Of a stretch of DNA of 64,000 bases, positions 9,655 through 18,133 are shown piece after piece. The stretch is from Chitinophagaceae bacterium. Its GTDB lineage: Bacteria > Bacteroidota > Bacteroidia > Chitinophagales > Chitinophagaceae. The translations under genes and the position numbers were made by a program. The notes beneath the pieces are model-generated. The model saw nothing but the letters and a program-made list of their open reading frames with translations. It had not been told where the DNA came from and searched no databases. The stretch is taken from positions 248,001-312,000 of the forward strand of contig JADJKL010000006.1 in the NCBI GenBank assembly GCA_016706055.1. The letters are read 5' to 3'. The first letter of the stretch is position 1; the number at the start of each line of letters is the position of its first letter.

Positions 9655-10488
9655 ATGGAAGCAAACAAAATTTTATCAGCCGATGTTCTTGACATCATTT
9701 TTGAAGACAGGAACAAAGATTACGGGGCATATGATTTAAGAAAATCATACAACCGCCGGATCACCAAAGCTCTTATTATCACTGCTTCAATTGCTTTACT
9801 TGCTTTATTAGGTTCATTCCTTGCAAGTGCAATGAAAGACAGCAATGATAAGAAGATCAAGACAAATGAAATGACCATTCAGGACATTAAGCAGGAGGAC
9901 AAACCACCACCACCACCTCCTCCTCCACCACCTCCTCCACCAAAACAAGATCCTCCAAAAGTGGAAATGAAACAATTTACTCCTCCAATTATTAAAAAGG
10001 ATGAGGAAGTTGAAAAACCGCCACCACCACAAGAAGAGCTGAAGGAGGTGAAGATTGCCGAGATTAACCAAGAAGGTATTAAGGATATTGGTATTGCTGC
10101 TCCTGCACAGATTGATGAAGGAAAGCAAATCATTGAAGTAAAAAAAGTAGAAGACGAGAACAAGATATTTGACAAAGTGGAAATTGAAGCCAGCTTCCCT
10201 GGTGGAGATGCTAAATGGCGTCGTTATCTTGAGCAAAACTGTAACGGTCAGGTAGCAACTGATGGTGGTGCTCCAGAAGGAACATACACTACAATCGTTC
10301 AGTTTATCGTGGATAAAGATGGTAATATCAGTGATGTTAAAGCTTTAACCAATCATGGCTATGGCATGGAAGGCGAAGCGATGAGAGTTATTAAGAAAGG
10401 ACCAAAATGGACACCAGCTGTACAGAATGGCCGTCAGGTAAAAGCTTATCGTAAGCAGCCTATCACTTTCCAGGTACTTAGCGAGTAA
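9655..10488 (+). CDS. tonB: TonB energy-transducing protein
   Basis: The 277-residue protein has all the parts of TonB: a cytoplasmic N-terminus of about 35 residues, one membrane helix (about 38-60), and a rigid periplasmic linker. The linker contains 13 consecutive prolines (residues 84-96) and further PPPP and Lys/Glu-rich segments. A C-terminal TonB domain (about 185-277) follows, with VQFIVDKDGNISDVKAL and PKWTPAVQNGRQVKAYRK. That domain contacts the TonB box of outer-membrane receptors. It closes the operon and is followed by a strong terminator. Glycine-rich frames on the opposite strand are artefacts of the proline codons. Confidence 0.93.
   Translation: MEANKILSADVLDIIFEDRNKDYGAYDLRKSYNRRITKALIITASIALLALLGSFLASAMKDSNDKKIKTNEMTIQDIKQEDKPPPPPPPPPPPPPKQDPPKVEMKQFTPPIIKKDEEVEKPPPPQEELKEVKIAEINQEGIKDIGIAAPAQIDEGKQIIEVKKVEDENKIFDKVEIEASFPGGDAKWRRYLEQNCNGQVATDGGAPEGTYTTIVQFIVDKDGNISDVKALTNHGYGMEGEAMRVIKKGPKWTPAVQNGRQVKAYRKQPITFQVLSE
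9904..9942 (+). repeat. Poly-proline codon repeat in tonB
   Basis: Thirteen CCA/CCT/CCN codons encode prolines 84-96 of TonB. The mixed codons suggest selection for the proline stretch rather than simple triplet slippage. Confidence 0.85.
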
Positions 10489-10510
10489 TTTATAAACGAC
10501 ATTTTATATA

Positions 10511-10545
10511 AAAGCCTTCCGATTAATCGGGAGGCTTTTTCTTTA
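10511..10545 (+). terminator. Intrinsic terminator after tonB
   Basis: AAAGCCTTCCGATT pairs with AATCGGGAGGCTTT at 10525-10538. The 14-bp stem has a single T-G pair and virtually no loop, and TTCTTT follows. It begins 22 nt after the tonB stop and separates the exbB operon from mnmE. Confidence 0.8.
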
Positions 10546-10582
10546 TTACCCTAGCTCTTCAAATGATAAGCATCAATTAGTT

Positions 10583-10590
10583 TATTTTTG
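10583..10590 (+). promoter_or_regulatory. -7 promoter element of mnmE
   Basis: TATTTTTG matches TAnnTTTG exactly and ends 7 nt before the mnmE start codon, so transcription would begin at or next to the ATG. No convincing TTTG -33 box is seen at the usual distance. Confidence 0.5.
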
Positions 10591-10597
10591 ACGGAAC

Positions 10598-11978
10598 ATG
10601 AATAAACTATCTGGTTGGGATGATACAATTGTAGCACTGGCAACTGCACCCGGCATTGGTGCCATTGGTGTTATTCGATTAAGTGGAGCAAAATCATTTA
10701 GTATCATCAATAAATTATTCCTTTCTAAAGATTTATTGCAACAGCCTTCACATACATTACATGTTGGTTTTTTAAAAGATGGCGAAACAATACTTGATGA
10801 GGTAGTGCTATCGCTCTATAAAAATCCCAAGGTCATACACAGGAGAAGATGTAATTGAAATAAGTTGTCATGGTTCACCATTTGTGCAGCAACAGGTAAT
10901 TAATGCCTGTATAAAAAATGGTGCAAGATTAGCCAAAGCAGGAGAGTTTACACAAAGAGCTTTTTTAAATGGGAAATTGGATCTTGCACAGGCAGAATCG
11001 GTGGCAGATTTAATTGCTTCTAACACGGCAGCATCGCAGCGAGCAGCCTTACATACTATGCAGGGTGGTTTTTCCGAAAACTTAAAAGTACTGAGAGACA
11101 GGCTTATCACTTTTTCTGCATTAATCGAACTGGAACTTGATTTTAGTCAGGAGGATGTAGAGTTTGCAGACAGGAAGCAGTTTTATGAATTGATTGAAGA
11201 GTTAACAACATCTACCAATAAACTTATTAATTCATTTTCTCTCGGCAATGTAATAAAGAATGGTGTGAGTGTCGCTATTGTTGGAAAACCCAATGCAGGT
11301 AAATCAACTTTGCTGAATAGCTTGTTGAATGAGAACAGAGCTATCGTAAGCGAAATAGCAGGTACTACCAGAGATACAATTGAAGAAATAATAAATATTG
11401 ACGGTATTTTGTTCAGGCTAATTGACACGGCGGGCATTCGTCAACATACTGCGGACATCATTGAAAGCGAAGGTGTGGAAAGAAGCCTGGCAAAAATTAA
11501 AAATGCCGATCTGGTACTTTACCTGTTTGATGCAGCAGATGTCATTGTAGAAGTTGCCGACAAGAAAATAGAACTGCAACAACAGGATCTGAAATTTTTA
11601 TTAGTTGCCAATAAAATTGATATTATCGGCGAAGCAGAAGTTAAAAATAAGTTTTCTTCTATTGGAGAAATGATATTTATATCTGCTAAGCAACATCTGC
11701 ACACAGAAGTATTAAAAGAAAGAATGGTAGATGCAGTACTGCAAGGCTCTTTGCAAACAGAGAGTACGGTTGTTACCAATGCAAGACATTACCATGCGTT
11801 AAAGGAAGTAGCAACTTCACTTACTGAAATAAAAAATGGATTGGATAATAAACAGTCTGGTGATTTACTGGCATTAGATATTCGTCGCTGTTTGCAATAC
11901 CTTGGCGAAATAACCGGAGAGATTACCCATGAAGATCAATTGGATTATATTTTTTCGAAATTCTGTATCGGAAAGTAA
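10598..11978 (+). CDS. mnmE: tRNA uridine-5-carboxymethylaminomethyl synthesis GTPase MnmE, frameshifted
   Basis: Two frames (10598-10858 and the frame holding 10884-11978) together encode a full MnmE of 459 residues. It has an N-terminal folate-binding TrmE domain (IVALATAPGIGAIGVIRLSG), a helical domain and an inserted G domain with GKPNAGKST (about residue 229) and DTAG. The C-terminal FCIGK motif carries the catalytic cysteine. With MnmG it modifies the wobble uridine of several tRNAs. One extra G at 10831-10832 breaks the frame. Removing it restores N-P-K-S-Y-T-G-E-D-V, a conserved block. Everything downstream is intact, so this is probably a sequencing insertion rather than a true pseudogene. 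Confidence 0.9.
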
Positions 11979-11993
11979 TCACATCATTGTTAT

Positions 11994-13135
11994 ATGAATA
12001 AATTGAAAATATTTTTGAACATATACAGTAGAAATTACTTTATGGGTTTGATCTGTATGATTATAATAGCATCCTGTAACAATTCAAAAACAGAAGGAAC
12101 AACTTCTACGGATATGGATTCTCTTCATTCATGCATGAATGTGCCATCAAGGTTTGGTAACGATTCCTCCGGTAACAGTATTCAGTTTAATGGTGACTCT
12201 TCTACAGATGGTATGGTCTTAATTCCCGGTGGCACATTTGATATGGGTGGCGATAATGAGCAGGCAAGTCCTGATGAATATCCAAAACATAAAGTACAGG
12301 TGTCACCTTTTTATATGGATATAACTGAAGTAACCAATGCACAGTTTAAAAAGTTTGTAGATGCAACAGGTTATATAACCACAGCAGAAAAAAAGCCTGA
12401 TTGGGAAGAATTAAAAAAACGGTTCCACCCAATACTCCTAAACCTCCGGACAGTGTATTGGTAGCAGCATCTTTAGTGTTCAGATCTTCAAAAGGTCCTG
12501 TTGACCTAAACGATTTTAACCAATGGTGGAGTTGGGTAAATGGAGCAAACTGGAAATATCCACAAGGTCCTGCCAGCACTATTGATGGAAAAGAAAATTA
12601 CCCGGTAGTACAGGTAAGTTGGGATGATGCGATGGCTTATTGCAAATGGGCTGGAAAACGATTACCAACAGAAGCAGAATGGGAATTTGCTGCAAGAGGT
12701 GGATTGATCAATAATATTTACCCATGGGGAAATGAACATGTAAATAGCGGCAAACCAAAAGCCAATAGTTGGGAAGGAAAATTTCCTTACCTGAATGAAA
12801 AAAAGGATGGGTATATAACTTCAGCACCTGTAAAATCATTTGCACCGAATGGCTATGGTTTGTATGATATGGCGGGTAATGTGTGGGAGTGGTGCAGTGA
12901 CTTATATAATTATGATTATTACAAGCAACTGCAAGGAAAAACTACAGTAGATCCGCAAGGGCCAACTACATCATTTGATCCACAGGAGCCGTATACCGAA
13001 AAGCGAAGCCTGCGTGGTGGTAGTTTTTTATGCAACGATGCCTATTGCAGCGGTTACCGTTCTGCAAGAAGAATGAAGAGCAGCCATGATACTGGTTTGG
13101 AACATACTGGGTTTAGGTGTGTGAGGAGTAAGTAA
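11994..13135 (+). CDS. Formylglycine-generating enzyme-like lipoprotein, frameshifted
   Basis: Two frames join into one protein of about 380 residues. A lipoprotein signal (MIIIASC) is followed by an FGE-sulfatase domain: MVLIPGGTFDMGG, YPWGNE, GLYDMAGNVWEWCSD and RGGSFLCNDAYCSGYR. The last motif keeps both cysteines (about 347 and 352 after repair) that bind copper and oxidise a sulfatase cysteine to formylglycine in aerobic FGEs. Many SUMF1-fold proteins, including GldJ/GldK, lack them, so genuine FGE activity is plausible. The break is at a run of seven A (12413-12419); one more A restores E-L-K-K-T-V-P-P-N. No sulfatase is encoded in the window. Confidence 0.82.
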
Positions 13136-13688
13136 ATTAAATTTAAGTAAGCAAGGAAGAAAGAATTTGGTTCCTTAAGTTAAATTTATGTTGGTGTTCT
13201 TATTATAGGCGCAATGATAAACATAACTAACAACAATGGTAGTCCAAGTTTTTGGGAAACCAAAATTGGAAGTAAAAAGGAAGTTTTAATGACAATGGCT
13301 ATACATATAAACAGATAAATTTTCATTGTCAATAAGAACTATTTCTTTAATATTATTTATCTAGGGTATTGATTATTATGCCCAAATATTGAAAACTCGA
13401 AAACAATGGAAAGATTATTTAAGGATTAATAATGATGCCAATATTTTGGGTTTTATCGATTAATAAGTGAAAATTAAGTTTTGATTTTTTCTATTCCTGA
13501 CTTAGTTATAGCTAAGCTTCAGCATTTTCGTGATTTCAGTAATCTCCACATGGCGATGCATAGATGGCTTTAGGTCTTAGTGGAAATATCGGTTTGCAAA
13601 AATATGATAGAAAGAGATCGTACATTAGTAGATGCCTATAAAGCGACAAATAACAGAACCGGATGGTATTTACTTTATCACTTTTACC
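13136..13688. other. Intergenic region without recognisable gene
   Basis: These 553 nt lie between the FGE gene and the convergent PL6 gene. An imperfect inverted repeat (AAATTTAA at 13139-13146 with TTAAATTT at 13180-13187; AAGGAA with TTCCTT inside) just after the FGE stop could act as a terminator but has no T-run. Only very short frames exist, and none resembles a known protein. No RNA gene was recognised. Confidence 0.6.
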
Positions 13689-15954
13689 TTACCTCACCAC
13701 ATTCCCTTCACTAACCACAAACGGATCTTCAACAACCTTCCCTGAATTTGTAATTAAGTTGGTACGGAAACTATGTGCGGCTCTTACAATGTCTTCAAAA
13801 AGTATTAATGTTTTTCCTGCATTGCAATTGGTAAAGCTATTGTTTGCTATGGATGATACTTGTGTGCCATATAAATGTATAAGGGGCTCATCACTTTTGC
13901 AATCGGTTAGTTTGTTATTGGAGAAAACTAAGATTTGGCCCCATAGTGCTTTCATCATTACCGGTGCGTTGCATGGCAAGAATTTGTCCCTTATGTTCTG
14001 TTATTGTATTATTGGCTATGATGAGTTTCTCTACATTATAATATCCTTTCTTGTCTAACTCATTAGAGAAGTTGAACAGCATGCCTTTGTTATCAGTAAA
14101 AGTATTGTTGGTAATAATGATGCTGTCCAGCACAGTTGTTTTGGCTGCATTAAAAAACAGCATCTTACCTCTTTTAAAAACACAATCTGTAACAATAAGA
14201 TTGCTATGGTTGCTGCTGCCCGATGTGTCCGAAGAAATGAAAGATTTTGTTTCCACATCATCCATATCAATACGTAGTTTTTTTAAAATAATATTGTTGC
14301 CAGCAGTTATATAAAACAAAAAATCAGAGAACGTAGTATTAAACTTAATTGTTCTTCGGCTTCTTGCTGAAATAGTAACATTTGCATTAAGTATTATTGG
14401 TGTTGGAAACTGATACTTTTTCTTAGTCAATATTATTTCTACGCTGCCAGTTTTATTCTCCTGCAAAGCTTTGTACACATCGTCAGCAGTTTTGCAAGTA
14501 ACTCTTATTCTTGTTTGTTCCAGTGCAGTAAAAGATTCGTTAAACCAGGCGGCACCGCATTTTGTTTCAGCATTTGCAATTACTTGTTTGAATTTTTCTA
14601 TATCCGTAATGCCCGGCGTAGAGGATAATTTACCGGCAAGTCTTGTACTACCGATAGCTTTCAACGAATCGCTTATTGCGAAACCGCTATTGTTACTTAC
14701 AGGAATTATAGATGCTCCTTCTTTTTGAATGTTGATGCTTGATTTATTAAAACCATCCGGCATTGTTTGTGGCATCGCATCGTTGATAATGTTTCCGGCA
14801 AATCGGATGCGACTGATATCATCATGTTTCAGGTAAGCAATTTTATCTGTGTTGTTGTAATATATGTTGTTGATGAAAGCAACATTTGAAGGAGTAACAG
14901 ACCGCTCTGCATCACTACCATCGCAAAAGCTTAACGGCGTACAATTGTAAAAATTATTGTTAGCTATTACAGCGTCTGTTACCTCTACATACCTATTGGC
15001 CGGAGAATTGGGTACGCCATTCATAATGGCAATTGGTGAACGAAAATCTTTTCCTCTGCATTCATAAAATAAATTATTCACTACCCATTGTCCTTTATTA
15101 ATGATTCGAACACCACCTGTTCCTGGTTTATTATTTCCCAGAAAAACATTGCTTTCCATTGTATTGTAATTTCCATGACGAAGTACAACGGCTCCAGAAC
15201 ATTCTTTGAATAGGTTATTTCTTATAACATTGCTACACGACTTTAAAGAAATGATCTCTGTTTCTCCATCACAATGTTCGAAGAAGTTATCAATTATCTG
15301 TGTGTTGGAATTGAATTCGCAATGTTGTGATACACCAACTCTAATTGTTTCGCCTGAGTTAGAAGCTAACGGCAGCCTGAATCCAAAGTAATTATTATTG
15401 ATGGAATGAAAATTTTCACGGCTTCTCTCGTCATCAAGAAGTACCGCCATCATCACACCCATATTTTTTTTATCCTGAAAACGGCAATGATCTATTTGAT
15501 TATGTTTACCATACAGAGCCACCCAATAGTTGTCATCCATTCGCTGAGGGTTATTAAAATTATTGATAACAGTATTCGTCACTCTGCAATAGTTAGCCAG
15601 TTGTTCATTGTTTACCCGAAACTTAATTATAGCATCACTGCCTGCATATCCATTGGTAAAATAAAACCCATCAACAATAATATAAGTGCCGCCAATCAGG
15701 AGTTTTGAATTGCCTGATATAATTACTTTCCCTGCCGTTTGTGCTTTAAAAGTAATAGGTTGTTCTTTAGTACCTGTACAATTCAATGAAATGGTAATAT
15801 TATTCCAGATGCCATCCTGTAAAATAATTATATCTCCAGGGCTTGCTTCTTTATTGGCTTTCTTTAATTCTTCTGCATTTTTTACAATAGTGGTATTGGC
15901 TCCACTAAGCAGTGCAATACAAAGGCAACATTTCAACAGTATTAATTTCAGCAT
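13689..15954 (-). CDS. PL6-type alginate lyase, frameshifted
   Basis: Two minus-strand frames (15954-13915 and the frame ending at 13689) give one protein of about 754 residues. It has a signal peptide and two right-handed parallel beta-helix regions. The first half is typical of polysaccharide lyase family 6 (chondroitinase B/alginate lyase). The family's catalytic lysine and arginine fit K238 in EIISLKSCSN and R259 in VVLRHGNYNTMESN. Such enzymes cleave alginate by beta-elimination outside the cytoplasm. A run of four C at 13939-13942 (GGGG in the gene) holds one extra base; removing it restores S-T-M-G-Q-I-L-V-F-S-N-N. It faces away from the main alginate operon, next to lacI. Confidence 0.83.
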
Positions 15955-15965
15955 TATAAAAATGG

Positions 15966-16997
15966 TTAACGTAGTTTTTTTACAAAAGATCTTTGTGAAG
16001 ACTCTCTGATGAATAATTTTGGTTTTAAGACGACTTCAACTCCTGTCATATCATCCGGGTGATGCATTCTTTCAATAAAAAGTTTAGCTGCTGCTTTTCC
16101 CATTTCAAAAGATTGAATATCGACACTGGAAATACCAGGGGTTACAACACTAACAATCGGTTCATTATTAAAACTTACCAATGCAATATCATCAGGCATA
16201 CTAAGCCCTTTCTTCTTAATGGCAAGCATAGCACCAATAGCCATTCTATCACTGATGGTGAATATGGCATCCGGCCTTTTCTTCATGGCCAATAATTCTT
16301 CCGTAGCAAAGTAGGCATAGTCTTGATTGAAATCGCAATGGATAATAAGGCTAGGATCAGGTTTTATATTATATTTCTTTAATGCTTTCATGTACCCATC
16401 CATACGGCTGTTACTAATTCCTAAGTTTTTCGGTCCTGCAAGAATAGCGATGCGTTTATAGCCCTGTTCCAATAAATGTTCGGTTGCGATAAAGCCACCT
16501 TCTTCATTATCCAGATGAACAGTTGGTGCAGTAAGTTGTGGAGTTACCCGGTCAAACACAACCATTGGAATGTCTCGTTCTTGTATTTTTTTAAAATGCT
16601 CAAATGATTTGGTTTCGCTTGATACAGAAATAATAAATCCATCCACTAAACTTTCAAGCAAACGCCTTGTATTTACAATCTCTCTTCCGAACGATTCGTT
16701 ACTTTGGCAAACCATAACAGTATAGCCAGCTTCTAATGCTACTTCATCAATACCTTTTACCATCATCGACAATACATAATCAAGATTAGGAACGATTACT
16801 CCAATTGTATGTGTTTGTTTTTGCCGGAGACTTAATGCAAGTCTGTTGGGTTGATAGTTGAGTTCTTCAGCCAATGCCATCACCGCAGCCTTTGTGTCAT
16901 TATTAACATCCGGGGCATTTCGCATTGCTCTCGACACTGTGGAAATGGAGACGTTCAACTGTTTGGCAATATCTTTTATCGTGGCGGGTTTGTTCAT
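15966..16997 (-). CDS. LacI-family transcriptional regulator
   Basis: The 343-residue protein is a full-length LacI/GalR regulator. It has an N-terminal helix-turn-helix and hinge (TIKDIAKQLNVSISTVSRAMRN, then LNYQPNRLALSLRQ, residues 6-60), then a periplasmic-binding-protein-like sensor domain (about 62-335). It probably senses a uronate breakdown product, given the surrounding alginate genes; this is inference. It is transcribed toward the PL6 gene (11-nt gap) and is divergent from the SDR that opens the main operon. A palindromic operator candidate lies 60 nt upstream of its start, consistent with autoregulation plus control of the divergent operon. Confidence 0.9.
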   Translation of the reverse strand: MNKPATIKDIAKQLNVSISTVSRAMRNAPDVNNDTKAAVMALAEELNYQPNRLALSLRQKQTHTIGVIVPNLDYVLSMMVKGIDEVALEAGYTVMVCQSNESFGREIVNTRRLLESLVDGFIISVSSETKSFEHFKKIQERDIPMVVFDRVTPQLTAPTVHLDNEEGGFIATEHLLEQGYKRIAILAGPKNLGISNSRMDGYMKALKKYNIKPDPSLIIHCDFNQDYAYFATEELLAMKKRPDAIFTISDRMAIGAMLAIKKKGLSMPDDIALVSFNNEPIVSVVTPGISSVDIQSFEMGKAAAKLFIERMHHPDDMTGVEVVLKPKLFIRESSQRSFVKKLR

Positions 16998-17323
16998 TAT
17001 GGCAAAATCAATGTGTAGTAAAGCTAAACTTTAATTAAATACGAGAATACCGGTAGCGTTACCGGTAACGTTTTCAGTGTTCAAATATTAGAAAGTATTT
17101 AACAAATAACATTTATTTTAAATAAGTATTAAAGAATATCTAAATTGTTAGATAAATTATTTTATAGTAAAAATTGGCTGCAATGTTTTTAACCCTAATA
17201 TTACTTTGAGGGAATTGCCATTTGATAATAATTCGCTTTTGTCTTCTGCTTTTTTCTCCATCACCATCCTCCTCCTGCGAAAATTCATCATCATTTTTAT
17301 TACATAGTATTAAAATAATAACC
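16998..17323. other. Divergent regulatory region of the alginate locus
   Basis: These 326 nt separate the lacI start from the SDR start. They hold the tandem 12-mer/palindrome at 17049-17072 and a very AT-rich tract (17080-17170). A possible -7 box TTACTTTG lies at 17201-17208 (one mismatch) for the plus-strand operon. An upstream in-frame extension of the SDR to 17222 encodes a low-complexity leader and is not considered coding. Confidence 0.55.
17049..17072. promoter_or_regulatory. Candidate LacI-family operator
   Basis: Two adjacent 12-mers, ACCGGTAGCGTT and ACCGGTAACGTT, differ at one base. Across their junction lies CGTTACCGGTAACG (17057-17070), a perfect 14-bp palindrome with a central CG as is usual for LacI-type operators. 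An imperfect overlapping one is CGGTAGCGTTACCG (17051-17064). It is the only GC-rich island in this AT-rich spacer. Confidence 0.65.
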
Positions 17324-18070
17324 ATGAAAGGAAAAGTTGCAATTGTTACAGGTGGAGCAAGAGATATTGGCCGTCAGGTCTCATTAAAGTTAGCAGCAGC
17401 AGGCGCAAAAGTTTGTGTTAATTATTTTGGAAATGAAGAGCAGGCTAACGAAACATTAAAAATGATCAAGGATGCCGGTGGCGATGCTATCATCGTTCAT
17501 GGTGATATGACAAAAGCGGCGGAAGTGAAAGGCGTTGTTGATGCTTGTACAAAAGCTTTTGGAAATGTTGTTCATGTACTGGTAAATGTTGCCGGTGGGT
17601 TAATGGGAAGAAAAACAATAACTGAAATTGATGAGGAATTCTGGGATGCTGTAATGGATGTAAATCTGAAATCTGTTTATCTCGTAACCAAGGCTGTAGT
17701 TCCTCATATTACAGAAGGTGGTGCCATTGTAAACTTTGCTTCTCAAGCTGCAAGAGATGGTGGCGGACCTGGTGCAATAGCTTATTCTACTGCTAAAGGT
17801 GGTGTGTTAACAATGACCAGAGGGCTTGCAAAAGAATTAGGACCAAAAGGAATAAGAGTGAATTGCGTTTCTCCGGGAATGATTAATACCACTTTCCATG
17901 ATACGTTTACCAAAGCAGAAGTAAGAACAAATGTGGCTGCGGGAACTCCATTAAGAAGAGAAGGAAAAGCGGAAGAAGTTGGAGATCTTGTTTTGTATCT
18001 GGCTGGTGATAATTCTTCATTTATAAATGGAGCAAGTATTGAAATTAACGGTGGAACTTATTTTATATAA
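17324..18070 (+). CDS. SDR oxidoreductase, probable DEH reductase
   Basis: The 248-residue short-chain dehydrogenase has the cofactor loop TGGARDIG (about residues 9-16) and the catalytic YSTAK. From its place at the head of an alginate operon it is likely the NAD(P)H-dependent reductase converting 4-deoxy-L-erythro-5-hexoseulose uronate (DEH) to 2-keto-3-deoxygluconate; this is inferred. The ATG at 17324 was chosen over upstream in-frame ATGs because the beta-strand KGKVAIVTGG normally begins within the first few residues. A separate KduD-type SDR lies at 33369, so the locus has two different reductases. Substrate specificity cannot be read from sequence. Confidence 0.78.
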   Translation: MKGKVAIVTGGARDIGRQVSLKLAAAGAKVCVNYFGNEEQANETLKMIKDAGGDAIIVHGDMTKAAEVKGVVDACTKAFGNVVHVLVNVAGGLMGRKTITEIDEEFWDAVMDVNLKSVYLVTKAVVPHITEGGAIVNFASQAARDGGGPGAIAYSTAKGGVLTMTRGLAKELGPKGIRVNCVSPGMINTTFHDTFTKAEVRTNVAAGTPLRREGKAEEVGDLVLYLAGDNSSFINGASIEINGGTYFI

Positions 18071-18133
18071 GGTTTGATTTTTATTGTATGTAAAACGATG
18101 CATACATTTTACGATTGCTGAATTAGTTGCTAT

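Noticed and set aside
9814..10236. Long glycine- and tryptophan-rich open frames antisense to tonB
   Set aside because: They are the complement of proline codons in the TonB linker; TonB in the sense frame has all family domains.
13139..13187. Inverted repeat after the FGE gene as a terminator
   Set aside because: The arms are interrupted and no T-run follows; mentioned in the intergenic entry but not called as a feature.
13604..13714. Short 36-codon frame starting MIERDRTLVDAYKAT in the gap after the FGE gene
   Set aside because: Too short, no recognisable similarity, and it runs into the 3' end of the convergent PL6 gene.
17222..17323. Upstream extension of the SDR gene
   Set aside because: The extra 34 residues are low-complexity, precede the normal SDR N-terminus and overlap the putative promoter.
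18085..18110. Hairpin-like sequence with GTAAAA and TTTTAC arms and an inner ATGCAT before the PL17 gene
   Set aside because: The arms are only six bases around an 11-nt loop, within what AT-rich DNA gives by chance; it lacks the CG-centred form of the LacI operator.
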